From NCBI GenBank assembly GCA_030684555.1, contig JAUXVN010000122.1, positions 1-40,558 on the forward strand: DNA of 40,558 nucleotides. Reading direction: 5' to 3'. Made by a program: the position numbers and the translations under genes. Source of the DNA: Ignavibacteria bacterium (GTDB lineage: Bacteria > Bacteroidota > Ignavibacteria > Ignavibacteriales > Ignavibacteriaceae). Each line of letters begins with the position of its first letter. Within the stretch, counting starts at the first letter, position 1. Below, in pieces: positions 26,853-36,346 of this stretch. The notes beneath the pieces are model-generated. The model saw only the letters and a list, made by a program, of their open reading frames with translations, had not been told where the DNA came from and did no database searches.

Positions 26853-29252
26853 TTATATACCAAACTTCAATGTTGCAAAATAATTTCGCTCCGCTGCAGG
26901 GAAAAAATTATCACGTCCAAAGGCATTCATTAAATATTTTTTATTGGTTAGATTATTAATCTCAAACTGTAACGTTACATTTACATTCGAAATCGGGACA
27001 TAAATTGAACCAATAAAATTCAATACTAAATAGGGATCAACTGTTACGCCATCATCAGAAGTGTCACCGGCTTTTTGCGAATTATCAGCATATTGCCTTC
27101 CGGTATATTGAAGAAACAGCGAGAAGAATCCTAAACTATAATTATATGTCAGATTGCTATTTAATATCAATTCAGGAGCATTTGCAATTGCATTGTCGGC
27201 TCTATCAAGTGGAGTACCGGCATCATCATATTCTGTAAACTTAATAAAACGATTTCTACTTAATGTAAGATTTAATCCAGCTTCGAGGCGTGTAAACAGC
27301 TTAATGTGAGTTTCAAATTCAACTCCAAGATGTCGTGTTCTTTCTGCATTCCCTACTCTTGGTTGCCCAAAAACATCCAACCCGCCTGAAGGAACAATTT
27401 CATTCAAAAATTCCATCCAGAAAAAATTTGTGGTCAGCTTAAATCTGGTGTCTGAATATCGAAAACCAACTTCATAGTCAAACAGACTCTCCTCTTTAAC
27501 AAAAGGTTTTGAATAATTAAAGTTTCCATCAGAATTGGTTTCAAATTGTGGCATCACTCCCCACGAAGCTGATTCTGCTTCATATAAATTTTTTAATGGA
27601 GGTTCGCGCTTTGTTAATCCGAAACTTCCATACAAACTATATTTATCGTTCAGATTATAGTTAACGCCTAATTTTGGAAGTACAAAAAAGTATGGTGTTG
27701 TAAAATCTGTTCCAATGAATTTTTCATTATAAATCTTATATTGTTGATAAAGCAATCTGACATCTGTGGATATAAATAAATCATCTCCGAATTTGTGCAA
27801 GTTGTTCAAATAGGCAGAGTAAATATTTTTCCCTCCCGAGTATTCATAAAAATGATAATCAGCATCACCGGTGTAAGTAGTGGGAATTCCGGTTCCGGAT
27901 TGAATTCTACTCCAATGTAAGGAGCGATGTGATCTTATTTCAGCACCAAATATTGTTCGACCAAATTTATGTTTATATTCAATTCGGGGCAGCCATCCGA
28001 TTTGATCATTATTTACATATGCCCGCATAATTAAGTCAGATGGAATTGAGATATCCGAAGGTATTCTGAAATAATCGTTTGTTCCCCATGTTCCATCAAA
28101 GTCAAAGTAACCATCTCCGGATATGTAAAACAATGAATTATGAATTATTAAATTTTCAGTTAAATGATAATCATGTAACAGAGATACCTGCGGTGAATTT
28201 AAATACTCTTTATCTTTAAGAAGTGATCCGTAGTTTTCTTTTCGCAGTTTAGAATCATTATTTGCATTTTTACTTATTCCATAAAAAGCTAATCCATCTT
28301 CCTGTGGACCTCCAAAAAAACTTAATTTCAAGTTTTGATTTTCATCAAAGTAATTAACTCCGACAAAATATCTCCAGAATTTTGTCCAAGCCCAATCTCT
28401 ATACCCCGAAGATGTAACACGCGTCCCTTTAGCTGAAAAAATAAAGTGATCGGATACAATTCCGGAGTTCGCACTCAATGAATATTTCTGTGTATTAAAA
28501 CTACCATAACCGGATTCAAAATTAATTGAAGGAGAATTTGAGAAATTTTTCGTAACTAAATTAATTGAACCACCTATTGACGGTGGTCCATAAAAGGTGC
28601 CACCTGCTCCACGTTGTACTTGAATGTCCTGTAGTGAAGAAGTTAAATCATAAAAATTAATCCAATAAACATTATGATCTTCAGGATCATTTTGCGGAAT
28701 TCCATTTATTAAGACTGAAATTCTTCTCTGGTCAAAACCTCTAATTCTTAAATATGTATAACCTAAACCATTTCCATTCTCTGAATGAATTGTAGTTGAC
28801 GGCAGACTACTAATAACGAAGGGAATATCTTTAATAATAGCTTGCTGCTTTAATTCTTTTTCTGAGATGTTACTGAAAGTAAAAGGAGATTCACGTTCGA
28901 TTCCTCGTGTTGCAGTAACCGATACTTCGTTCATTCGCAAAGATTCAGTTATAAGTGAAACCGTCAATTCAAAACGAACTTCCCCGGAAATTGAAACATT
29001 CTTCTTAACCTCTTTATATCCAATATGTGATACTATTAGATTATATTCGCCAGAGATTAATTCTATTGGTTTAGTTCGTCCGGTTTTATCAGTTAAATAA
29101 TACTCATCAGTTTCAGTAATTTTTACATTCACTCTTTCTATAAATTCACCGGTTTCAGCATTAACAACCTTAACCGTTAAAAAACCTTTATTCTGCGAAA
29201 ATAGCTGAAACGACAAAATGATTACTAATAGTGTCAAAACTTTAATTGACAT
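26853..29252 (-). CDS. TonB-dependent outer-membrane receptor, predicted thiamine importer
   Basis: 799 residues. Signal peptide (to about residue 20), a carboxypeptidase-regulatory-like domain (about 22-110, with GFLTVKVVNAETGEFIERVNV and ISGEYNLIVSHIGYKEV), a TonB box-like stretch MNEVSVTATRG, a plug domain with YTYLRIRGFDQRR, INGIPQNDPEDHNVYWINF and VQRGAGGTFYGPPSIGGSINLVTKNF, and a 22-strand-type barrel ending in a terminal aromatic strand. The receptor lies directly under a TPP riboswitch and its terminator, so it should be switched off when TPP is plentiful. That matches a thiamine (or TPP) uptake receptor of the kind predicted in Bacteroidota. AGGAGA (29264-29259) is its ribosome binding site. 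Confidence 0.88.
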   Translation of the reverse strand: MSIKVLTLLVIILSFQLFSQNKGFLTVKVVNAETGEFIERVNVKITETDEYYLTDKTGRTKPIELISGEYNLIVSHIGYKEVKKNVSISGEVRFELTVSLITESLRMNEVSVTATRGIERESPFTFSNISEKELKQQAIIKDIPFVISSLPSTTIHSENGNGLGYTYLRIRGFDQRRISVLINGIPQNDPEDHNVYWINFYDLTSSLQDIQVQRGAGGTFYGPPSIGGSINLVTKNFSNSPSINFESGYGSFNTQKYSLSANSGIVSDHFIFSAKGTRVTSSGYRDWAWTKFWRYFVGVNYFDENQNLKLSFFGGPQEDGLAFYGISKNANNDSKLRKENYGSLLKDKEYLNSPQVSLLHDYHLTENLIIHNSLFYISGDGYFDFDGTWGTNDYFRIPSDISIPSDLIMRAYVNNDQIGWLPRIEYKHKFGRTIFGAEIRSHRSLHWSRIQSGTGIPTTYTGDADYHFYEYSGGKNIYSAYLNNLHKFGDDLFISTDVRLLYQQYKIYNEKFIGTDFTTPYFFVLPKLGVNYNLNDKYSLYGSFGLTKREPPLKNLYEAESASWGVMPQFETNSDGNFNYSKPFVKEESLFDYEVGFRYSDTRFKLTTNFFWMEFLNEIVPSGGLDVFGQPRVGNAERTRHLGVEFETHIKLFTRLEAGLNLTLSRNRFIKFTEYDDAGTPLDRADNAIANAPELILNSNLTYNYSLGFFSLFLQYTGRQYADNSQKAGDTSDDGVTVDPYLVLNFIGSIYVPISNVNVTLQFEINNLTNKKYLMNAFGRDNFFPAAERNYFATLKFGI

Positions 29253-29263
29253 AAAATTCTCCT

Positions 29264-29306
29264 AAAATAAAAAAGCCGTTTTCACCAAAGAGGTAAAAAC
29301 GGCTTA
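29264..29306 (-). terminator. Leader terminator of the TPP riboswitch
   Basis: On the minus strand, a stem of about 14 base pairs from AAGCCGTTTTTACC to GGTGAAAACGGCTT, with a five-base loop, is followed by a T-run. It sits between the riboswitch and the receptor's ribosome binding site, so TPP control is likely by premature termination. Confidence 0.9.
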
Positions 29307-29309
29307 ACT

Positions 29310-29400
29310 TATCTTCCTACGCCGGCATTATCCGGATCAGGTTCAAAGGGTATAATCTCAGCCATAAATGGCACCCCTAAGGTGTAAACACCTAAAAGAT
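29310..29400 (-). promoter_or_regulatory. TPP riboswitch (THI element)
   Basis: On the minus strand the conserved TPP-aptamer blocks are in order: GGGGTGCC (29378-29371), CTGAGA (29361-29356), ACCC (29350 region), TGAACCTGATC (29346-29336 region), and CCGGATAATGCCGGCGTAGG (29335-29316). The outer P1 helix is short: ATCTT (29400-29396) with AAGAT (29315-29311). Between P1 and P2 there is an extra perfect hairpin AGGTGTTTACACCT (29393-29380), not part of the usual aptamer. The riboswitch begins 15 bases after the stop of the transglycosylase gene, so its promoter must be inside or very near that gene's 3' end, unless it relies on read-through. Confidence 0.95.
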
Positions 29401-29415
29401 TAATAAAATAAGAAC

Positions 29416-32019
29416 TTAGTTTAGAATAATTTTCTGACCGACAAGAATTTTATTACTTGTCAAATTATTCATTTTTTTTAATTCACTTATTGAAACATCA
29501 TATTTTTTTGAGATAGAATCAAGTGACTCACCTCTAACAACTTTGTGACTTTTAACAGAACTTTTTGATTTTACAGTTTTCTCAGTCACTAAATCTGATG
29601 GTGAAGTATTGCTGTAAACTTTTAATTTTTCTCCAATTTTAATAACATTTCCAGAGATGTCATTCCATTTCCGAAGATTAGCAACAGAGACATTGTAGAG
29701 TTCGGCTATACTTCCGAGAGTATTTCCTGATTTCACAATATGAACATTTAATGTAGCCGGTGTCTTGGTTGTGTTATCGCCAAGTGAATTTGTTTGGCTT
29801 GCACCCTGGATTGTTAAATTTGCTCCTGCTTTAATACGATTGGAAGCTAATTTATTCCATTTTCTAATTTGGCTAACTGTCACATCAAATTTTTCTGCAA
29901 TTTCGCCTAATGTTTCACCGGGACGGATTTTGTACTTAAATGATTTTTGAGATTTAGTGCTTCCTTCAACTGAAGAAGATGCAAATTGTGAAGTAACAGA
30001 TTCAGTCCCGATTTTTAATTTTTTCCCTCTTAACAAAACTGTCCCCTCAAGATTATTCCATCCTTGAATGTCACTAATCGTTACATTATAACGATTTGCA
30101 ATCGTAAATAGATTATCCCCTTTTCTGACAGTGTGATAAAACCAACTACTTTTGGTTTTTGGCTCTTGAGAAGTTAAGGTTTTCTTTTCTGAGTTTGATT
30201 GATTGTCATAACTGGCAAAGAAATTTTTCTGCTCTTGTGGAACATAAATACTTAATTCTTGTCCGACATTAATCGGTTGAGTATAAGAAATATCATTCCA
30301 ATTTCTTAAATCACTAACCCGCACATTAAACATATCTGCAATTGAGAGAAGACTTTCGTTCTTTTTAACATGATACTTTACAGGAACTAATCCGGTTGGA
30401 ATAACATTTTTACTTACTTCCGGAATGCTTTTAAGCTGGCTTTCAGCATCAACTTCAATTTCACCTGCTTCAACTACTTCAACGGCATCATTATTCTGGG
30501 ATTCAGTATTTCCACTATTCAGATTTGCATATGGTGAAACATATTCGTCTGAAGGTACTTCAACTGCAGAACTTTCATTTGTGTTATAAGCAAAATCTGA
30601 TTCAGAAGAAGAACCTTTGTAAGGAATTTTTAATTTATTCCCGCTTTTTAATTTCGTTTTTGTTGAGATGTTGTTTGCATCAGCTAATTCAACACTTGAA
30701 ATACCATATTTATTAGCCAATCTTGCTAAGGTTTCTCCTCTTTTAACAGTGTGAAAAACGAAGCTGCGTTTAGCATGATCAGGAATGTTTACTAAACTTG
30801 ATGCAAAAATATTTTGTGAACCAACTGGAATTTTAAGGTCATATCCACCCGGAAAACCTGCAGGCGCAGAGTTTTGAGTTAATTCCGGATTCATCTCCAG
30901 AAGTATCTCTGAATCAACATTTGTAACTGAAGAAAGATAATTCAAATCAACCGGTTCATTTACTTTTATGGTTTCGTACTGATATGGTTTTTCATACTGA
31001 ATGTCCGTAAATCCATATTTTTCAGGATCCATAGCTATCAAACATGCAGCAATATATTGAGGTACATAACTTTTTGTTTCTTTGGGAAGAAATTTTTGAA
31101 TCTCCCAGAAATCTCTTGAGCCTGACCTCTTAATTGCACGGGTAATTCTTCCCTCACCAGCATTATAAGAAGCGAGAGCAAGATACCAATCTCCTAAAGA
31201 ATTATGTAAATCTCTTAAATGTCTTGCAGCAGCTCTTGTAGACTTTTCCGGGTCTCTTCTTTCGTCAAAATAGAAATCAGATTTTAGGTTATACATTCTT
31301 CCGGTAGATTTAATAAACTGCCACAAACCGACTGCCGAAGCCCATGATACAGCACGAGGATTAAGCCCACTCTCAATCATACTCAAATATACCATCTGTT
31401 GTGGAACTTGTTCTTCAGCAAAAATCTTTGTCATCATCGGGAAATATTTTCCTGATCGAGCTAACCAAAGATTCATATGTCTACGACCTTTACCTGTAAA
31501 ATATTCAACCCATTTTTCTACAACAGGATTAATTTCAAGAGGAACATCTGCTGGTACAACTACACGCTGATGAATTGATTGTTTTTCCAGGAGTGTGAAA
31601 TCAACATCAGGAAATGATTTTTGCATCCATTCTTCCAAAGCTGCAAATGAGACATTTTCAGGAAGCTCGGGTAAACTATCAATGTAATATCTATAATCAT
31701 CAATTATTGCTTTGGAAAGATCATTATAAGCTTCATTATCTTCAACACCGGGATAATAGCTTAAATTGTTTATAAGTCTGAGTGCGGCTTCATAATTTGT
31801 AATTGCTTCTGAGACGCTGTTGGATTCCTGTTTGGATAAAGCAATAACATAGAATTGTCTTGCTTGTTCGAGTAGTTCTGAGACTATCTCGCCTTTTTTT
31901 ACGGTTTGTTCTTGTTGTGAAGTTTCAGTTTGGGTCGTTGTTTCTTTATTGGCTCCGCAAGAGAAAAAGATCAGAGCTGATAATGAAACAATGAGTAGCT
32001 GTACTTTTTTTAATCTCAT
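29416..32019 (-). CDS. mltD: Membrane-bound lytic murein transglycosylase D with six LysM domains
   Basis: 867 residues from ATG 32019. Lipobox FFSC with Cys21, so an outer-membrane lipoprotein. The SLT domain (about 200-330) has catalytic Glu216 in SMIESGLNP, then SAVGLWQFI and the NAGEGRI motif. Six LysM modules follow at about 421-466, 548-593, 627-671, 694-738, 757-802 and 823-867, separated by Ser/Asn/Gln-rich linkers. E. coli MltD carries two LysM domains at its C terminus, so six is many. It cleaves glycan strands to 1,6-anhydro ends. The frame opens at TTG 32055, but AGGAGTTAC before ATG 32019 and the signal peptide support the ATG. Confidence 0.93.
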   Translation of the reverse strand: MRLKKVQLLIVSLSALIFFSCGANKETTTQTETSQQEQTVKKGEIVSELLEQARQFYVIALSKQESNSVSEAITNYEAALRLINNLSYYPGVEDNEAYNDLSKAIIDDYRYYIDSLPELPENVSFAALEEWMQKSFPDVDFTLLEKQSIHQRVVVPADVPLEINPVVEKWVEYFTGKGRRHMNLWLARSGKYFPMMTKIFAEEQVPQQMVYLSMIESGLNPRAVSWASAVGLWQFIKSTGRMYNLKSDFYFDERRDPEKSTRAAARHLRDLHNSLGDWYLALASYNAGEGRITRAIKRSGSRDFWEIQKFLPKETKSYVPQYIAACLIAMDPEKYGFTDIQYEKPYQYETIKVNEPVDLNYLSSVTNVDSEILLEMNPELTQNSAPAGFPGGYDLKIPVGSQNIFASSLVNIPDHAKRSFVFHTVKRGETLARLANKYGISSVELADANNISTKTKLKSGNKLKIPYKGSSSESDFAYNTNESSAVEVPSDEYVSPYANLNSGNTESQNNDAVEVVEAGEIEVDAESQLKSIPEVSKNVIPTGLVPVKYHVKKNESLLSIADMFNVRVSDLRNWNDISYTQPINVGQELSIYVPQEQKNFFASYDNQSNSEKKTLTSQEPKTKSSWFYHTVRKGDNLFTIANRYNVTISDIQGWNNLEGTVLLRGKKLKIGTESVTSQFASSSVEGSTKSQKSFKYKIRPGETLGEIAEKFDVTVSQIRKWNKLASNRIKAGANLTIQGASQTNSLGDNTTKTPATLNVHIVKSGNTLGSIAELYNVSVANLRKWNDISGNVIKIGEKLKVYSNTSPSDLVTEKTVKSKSSVKSHKVVRGESLDSISKKYDVSISELKKMNNLTSNKILVGQKIILN

Positions 32020-32145
32020 TGTAACTCCTTTTTTTTGGGATTCGAAAACGAACAAAAATAAGACGTAATGAGTTCTAAATCAAGAACTTTTTTAACAAAT
32101 TCCTATAAAATATTTATCTGTAAGGAATTAAGTAAAAAATCTTTT

Positions 32146-33690
32146 TTACAAAGGAATATTTCCATGTTTCTTTTTAGGGTTTTTATCAACCTTATTTTTC
32201 AGCAATTGAAATGATTGAATCAATTTTTTACGAGTCTCAGCAGGTTCAATCACATCATCAATATAACCCCTCTCTGCTGCGATGAATGGATTTGCAAATT
32301 TCTCTACATACTCATTCAATTTTTCGGTTAATTTTTCATCCGGATTTTCTGCTGAATTAATCTCCTTTTTGAAAATAATCTCGACAGCTCCTTTTGGTCC
32401 CATTACTGCAATTTCTGCAGAGGGCCAAGCGAAATTAAAATCACCTCGAATATGCTTTGAGTTCATTACATCGTAAGCACCACCATATGCTTTTCTGGTT
32501 ATTACTGTTACCTTCGGAACAGTTGCTTCACAAAATGCGTAAAGGAGTTTTGCGCCATGTCGAATTATTCCGTTCCATTCCTGTTCTGTTCCGGGGAGAA
32601 ATCCGGGGACATCTTCCAACACTAAAATCGGGATATTAAAGGCATCACAGAAACGGACGAAACGTGCCCCCTTCACAGATGCATTGATATCTAAAACTCC
32701 GGCTAAAACTGCAGGTTGATTTGCAATAATTCCAATTGAAATTCCACCTAAGTGAGCAAAACCGGTCAAAATATTTTCGGCATAATGTTCATGAATTTCC
32801 AAAAACTCACCATCATCAACAAGTTGTGAAATAATCTCACGCATATCATAAGGTTTGTTTGAATTGTCCGGTATGATTTCGTTTAGTTTGATTCTCTCAT
32901 CAGATTTGGTCTGATCAAACGGGAAATCTTCAGGCTTGTCCATGAAATTTTGAGGTAAGTAATCAAGTAGTTTTCGTACTTGCATTAGAGTTTCGACTTC
33001 ATTCTCGCAAATAAAATGGGCAACTCCGCTTTTTGATGCATGAGTTTCTGCACCGCCAAGATCTTCGAATGTTACATCCTCATGTGTAACTGTTTTTACT
33101 ACATTCGGACCTGTAACAAACATGTAACTAGTATTCTTTACCATAAAAACAAAATCAGTTATTGCCGGTGAATAAACTGCACCACCTGCACATGGACCAA
33201 GAATTACTGAGATTTGGGGAATCACTCCCGAGGCAAGAGTATTCAATAAAAATATGTCTGCATAACCACCAAGACTTACTACACCCTCTTGAATTCTCGC
33301 TCCGCCTGAATCATTTAATCCAATAACGGGAACTCCAATTTTCATAGCGGTACGCATTATCTTACAAATCTTTTCTGCATTAGCTTCTGAAAGTGAGCCT
33401 CCGAGGATTGTAAAATCCTGGCTAAATATTGCGATCGGTTTACCATTGATTTTTGCAAATCCGGTAATTACACCGTCGCCGGGATAATGAACTTTATCTA
33501 ATCCAAAATCTTTCGAACGATGTTTTACAAAAACATCTATCTCTTCAAAACTTCCTTCATCAACCAATAACTCAATTCTTTCGCGTGCAAATAACTTTCC
33601 TTTATCATGTTGAGTTTTTATTTTATCTTCACCGCCGCCTTTAATAGCTGCTTTACGTCTTTCATGTAGAAGTTCGATTTTTTTTTGCAT
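32146..33690 (-). CDS. Acyl-CoA carboxylase carboxyltransferase (beta) subunit
   Basis: 514 residues, the standard length for PccB/MmdA/AccD-type carboxyltransferases. N-terminal [17 protein letters not shown], an acyl-CoA loop [32 protein letters not shown], then a second half with [13 protein letters not shown] and [12 protein letters not shown]. This is typical of propionyl-CoA carboxylase beta or methylmalonyl-CoA decarboxylase alpha. The substrate cannot be settled from sequence alone. No biotin carboxylase or biotin carrier gene is adjacent, so partners must be elsewhere. It runs in the same direction as mltD with a gap of about 125 bases. Confidence 0.9.
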   Translation of the reverse strand: MQKKIELLHERRKAAIKGGGEDKIKTQHDKGKLFARERIELLVDEGSFEEIDVFVKHRSKDFGLDKVHYPGDGVITGFAKINGKPIAIFSQDFTILGGSLSEANAEKICKIMRTAMKIGVPVIGLNDSGGARIQEGVVSLGGYADIFLLNTLASGVIPQISVILGPCAGGAVYSPAITDFVFMVKNTSYMFVTGPNVVKTVTHEDVTFEDLGGAETHASKSGVAHFICENEVETLMQVRKLLDYLPQNFMDKPEDFPFDQTKSDERIKLNEIIPDNSNKPYDMREIISQLVDDGEFLEIHEHYAENILTGFAHLGGISIGIIANQPAVLAGVLDINASVKGARFVRFCDAFNIPILVLEDVPGFLPGTEQEWNGIIRHGAKLLYAFCEATVPKVTVITRKAYGGAYDVMNSKHIRGDFNFAWPSAEIAVMGPKGAVEIIFKKEINSAENPDEKLTEKLNEYVEKFANPFIAAERGYIDDVIEPAETRKKLIQSFQLLKNKVDKNPKKKHGNIPL

Positions 33691-33711
33691 AGTGAGATTT
33701 TTGTTTTTTGA

Positions 33712-34440
33712 TTATGAATTTATTAATGACTCTGCTACAACATTAAATTTTTCTTTTTCTGAACCGGCAGTCAAGTTGAATTTCTTATTTATTGATAACG
33801 GATTTGATGACATAAGATAAATTGAATCGGCTATCTTAATAACGTCATTTATATTTGATGTTGCATAAACAATAGTAATCCCTTGATGTTTAATCTTCAC
33901 CAATAGCTCTTGCAACTCTGATTTTGTTTCATCATTAATATCACGAAATGGTTCATCCATAAAAATAATTTCAGGTGATTGAGTTAAACATCGCGCTAAA
34001 CTAATTCGAAAACGAAACCCCTTACTTTTCTGATGAGGGAAATGTTCTTCGTAACCTTCAAGTCCACAAAGTGAAATAACTTCTGAAATTTTGAATTTAT
34101 CAGATTTTAGTTTTTTAAGTTTATAAGGAAGTTCAACGTTTTGGTAAACATTGTACCAGGGTAGTGATGAAGGATTTTTTGGAATGTAAACAAATTTTGA
34201 TAATTCAGTAGAAAAAGATTTCTCTTTATAAGAAATTGTTCCGGAATCATACTTCTCAATACCAGAAAGGATTTTCAATAATGTTGACTTACCCGAACCG
34301 AATGTTGCAACAATACCAATTATTGTTCCCTTTTCTTCATCGGAGATTTCAAAAGTAAAATTGTCAAGTATTCTTTTGGTAATTCCTAATTCCGAAATAA
34401 AACTTTTCGAAATATTTTCAGCGAGAAAGTACTTTTTCAT
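33712..34440 (-). CDS. ABC transporter ATPase with degenerate motifs (SsuB/TauB-like)
   Basis: 242 residues of ABC ATPase fold. Walker A VATFGSGKST (44-53) and Walker B EIIFMDEPF (157-165) are good. Other motifs differ from active ABC proteins: the Q-loop Gln is Lys88 in IPKNPSSLPW, the LSGGQ signature is replaced by KSKGFRFRI (138-146), the D-loop reads RDIND, and the H-loop His is Ser195 in ATSN. The remaining layout, including the PxxLPW-type segment, is that of nitrate/sulfonate/taurine ATPases. It overlaps the permease by four bases (ATGA). The lost signature and H-loop suggest altered ATP hydrolysis. No substrate-binding protein is adjacent. Confidence 0.8.
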   Translation of the reverse strand: MKKYFLAENISKSFISELGITKRILDNFTFEISDEEKGTIIGIVATFGSGKSTLLKILSGIEKYDSGTISYKEKSFSTELSKFVYIPKNPSSLPWYNVYQNVELPYKLKKLKSDKFKISEVISLCGLEGYEEHFPHQKSKGFRFRISLARCLTQSPEIIFMDEPFRDINDETKSELQELLVKIKHQGITIVYATSNINDVIKIADSIYLMSSNPLSINKKFNLTAGSEKEKFNVVAESLINS

Positions 34441-35195
34441 TTAACTTCGCCCCACGGAAAAAGTCTGTTAAATATAGCTCGAAGCAGATAGTCACCGAGA
34501 AAAACTACAATTATAACCAAACTCAATACGGTTAATAAATAAGAGGTATTCCAATAATCAAGTGATAATTTGACAAGAGAACCAAATCCACCATGTAGTG
34601 CATTCGCAAATTCAAAAAAGATTAATAACGTCCAAATGTATTTATGATTCTTTATTAGTGACCCTAAAAGATTACTTTTTAAGCCATTCGAATAAATCTC
34701 ATGTTTAACAACTTTGTCGTTATGAATTTGAGATTGTAGTGAATCATAATATTCGACAGGAACTTTTTCAATAGATAATATGATATCAGAATTGACTTGA
34801 ATAATTAGTACTGTGAGAAGGAATATAAAACTTGATAATGAAAAACCGGGCATCCAAATAATTATTAAAAATCCAATTATAATTGATGGGACACTGTTGG
34901 CGAGCATCTTAGATATATATGAATAACTCTTCCCAACTTGTTTGACAGCATGGATTGACAATAAAATCTTTCCAACAAAAAAAACAATAAACATTGATGC
35001 ATAAACTGTAGAAATCGAGATTAATATATTTTCTGTTAGAGAATAATTGTTATAAAAAAAATCAAGACTTTGAATGAATGTAGATAATTTTGGGATGTAT
35101 GGATTTACCGGAAGAAGAAATTCAACTGCTGAAATAATAATTACGAAACCAATGAATATTTTCGAAGTAGATTTTAGATTCAATTTATTCTTCAC
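34437..35195 (-). CDS. Divergent ABC permease (SsuC/TauC-like)
   Basis: 252 residues with six predicted membrane segments. The middle cytoplasmic loop (about 140-180) should hold the EAA motif, but here reads VPVEYYDSLQSQ and KSNLLGSLIKN, a weak match. The later WTLLIFFEFANALHGGFGSL resembles the nitrate/sulfonate permease signature. The C-terminal DYLLRAIFNRLFPW also fits. The start is GTG 35195, there being no better ATG. It shares a four-base overlap with the degenerate ATPase, so they form a unit. Substrate unknown; its divergence matches that of its ATPase, as if the pair evolved together away from the parent family. Confidence 0.68.
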   Translation of the reverse strand: MKNKLNLKSTSKIFIGFVIIISAVEFLLPVNPYIPKLSTFIQSLDFFYNNYSLTENILISISTVYASMFIVFFVGKILLSIHAVKQVGKSYSYISKMLANSVPSIIIGFLIIIWMPGFSLSSFIFLLTVLIIQVNSDIILSIEKVPVEYYDSLQSQIHNDKVVKHEIYSNGLKSNLLGSLIKNHKYIWTLLIFFEFANALHGGFGSLVKLSLDYWNTSYLLTVLSLVIIVVFLGDYLLRAIFNRLFPWGEVK

Positions 35196-35278
35196 TTTGT
35201 TGAGTCTGAAAATGATTTATTTATTCAATTGGAGAATATATACAAAGAGCAATTCTTAAACAAAATCATTTTGATAAT

Positions 35279-35719
35279 TCAATACCGGCCAAATATTTTG
35301 TTTATAGTCCTATGAAATTTATGTATTGAATTTACCGGTTCTAAATACATTAGAATACATTTTCCGGTTACCATTTCAATGTCCATTTTTTTTGCTTCTT
35401 CAAGAATCTCTTTGGTTTCAGCTCCCTGCTGTAACCAGATATTCTTTATACTCAAATCACTAGCTTGTTTTAGTACATCCTTTACGGAGCTTGATTTAGT
35501 GCTAATGAAGACTGCATCAATCTTATCTTTAAGAGGAAGTAAATCCGGAAAACATTTTTCCCCGTCAGCTTCAATTTTGTTTTTATTAACAGGATAAACT
35601 TCATACCCTCGAGATTTGAGCTCTCGATAAACTGCATTCCCAAATTTGTTTTTATTACTGGAATAACCGACAATTGCAATTCTTTTTGATTTAATAAAAT
35701 CTGCTACAATCTGTTCCAT
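35279..35719 (-). CDS. CoA-binding domain protein (YccU-like)
   Basis: 146 residues, a single CoA-binding Rossmann fold: IAIVGYSSNKNKFGNAVYRELKSRGYEVYPVN is the nucleotide-binding half, and QGAETKEIL with MVTGKCILMYLEP close the domain. This resembles E. coli YccU, a small protein with a CoA-binding fold and no firmly known role. The succinyl-CoA synthetase-like remainder is absent. ATG 35719 is preceded by GGGAAG. It is about 85 bases from the permease, same direction; the link is not obvious. 35720-35859 is a divergent intergenic region with no other gene. Confidence 0.85.
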   Translation of the reverse strand: MEQIVADFIKSKRIAIVGYSSNKNKFGNAVYRELKSRGYEVYPVNKNKIEADGEKCFPDLLPLKDKIDAVFISTKSSSVKDVLKQASDLSIKNIWLQQGAETKEILEEAKKMDIEMVTGKCILMYLEPVNSIHKFHRTINKIFGRY

Positions 35720-35859
35720 TTACTTCCCTGCCTTGAATTAATTAAAATTGTTGTTTAAAAATAGTCAAAATTGTTTACTAATTCATCTGATGCTTTTTGG
35801 TGGTGTGTCATTATTGAGTACCTTGACCCAAATATCTAAGTTTCATAAATTAGTGCCCC

Positions 35860-36216
35860 ATGAAAAAAGTGTGTTATAAATATAAACGTTTTGCCGCTGC
35901 AATATTTCTCACAGCATATCTGCTGTTAAATGTTGTAAACATAGTCCATTACCATAGCTATGATTTTCAAAACGGAACTGCTTCGTTTGACGTTCATTCA
36001 ACCGAGAGTAACCATAATACATTTGTTTCATTTGAAAATACTTTTTGTATTATTCATTACTTTATTTCATACTCTCAAAATATTGCAGATGCTGAAATAA
36101 ATTATTCAATAAACTTTAAGCCATCTAAAATATTGCTTCCAGTTTCTTCGGGAATTTTAATTAACTCCGATTATCTTAAATTACCTCTTCTCCGGGCACC
36201 TCCAACGTTATCTTAA
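35860..36216 (+). CDS. Small membrane-anchored His-containing protein with C-terminal RAPP motif
   Basis: 118 residues. One hydrophobic segment (about 11-28) acts as signal anchor or uncleaved signal peptide. Outside it are His30, His32, His46, His52, Cys63 and His66, which could bind metal, and the C terminus ends in LLRAPPTLS (110-118). The Arg-(Gly/Ala)-Pro-Pro tail is a recurrent feature of small proteins encoded next to metal-related transporters, but I cannot assign a named family. It is the first of three plus-strand genes with the lipoprotein and ZnuD-like receptor. The 118 bases that follow hold a palindrome, so it may be a separate transcript. Possibly a metal sensor or periplasmic metal-handling protein; inference only. 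Confidence 0.6.
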   Translation: MKKVCYKYKRFAAAIFLTAYLLLNVVNIVHYHSYDFQNGTASFDVHSTESNHNTFVSFENTFCIIHYFISYSQNIADAEINYSINFKPSKILLPVSSGILINSDYLKLPLLRAPPTLS

Positions 36217-36294
36217 TCACTGACTGATTTTTTGTAACACAACGTCTCAATTTTCTAAGAGTGATTGAGTCATAATTTAATTTTAAACTGAATA

Positions 36295-36318
36295 TTCGTT
36301 CATAATTATATGTACGAA
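36295..36318 (+). promoter_or_regulatory. 24-bp palindrome, candidate operator of the metal-uptake genes
   Basis: TTCGTTCATA (36295-36304), ATTA, then TATGTACGAA (36309-36318): nine of ten positions in the arms are complementary. It lies 28 bases upstream of ATG 36347 in an AT-rich stretch of the type where a promoter would be. It does not match the classical 19-bp Fur box. Symmetry and place suggest a dimeric repressor site; the protein is unknown. Confidence 0.55.
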
Positions 36319-36346
36319 ATTCACATAATATTTTTTGGAGAAGAAT

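Noticed and set aside
36295-36318. Fur box as the explanation of the palindrome
   Set aside because: The sequence does not match the 19-bp Fur consensus, so I left the regulator unnamed.
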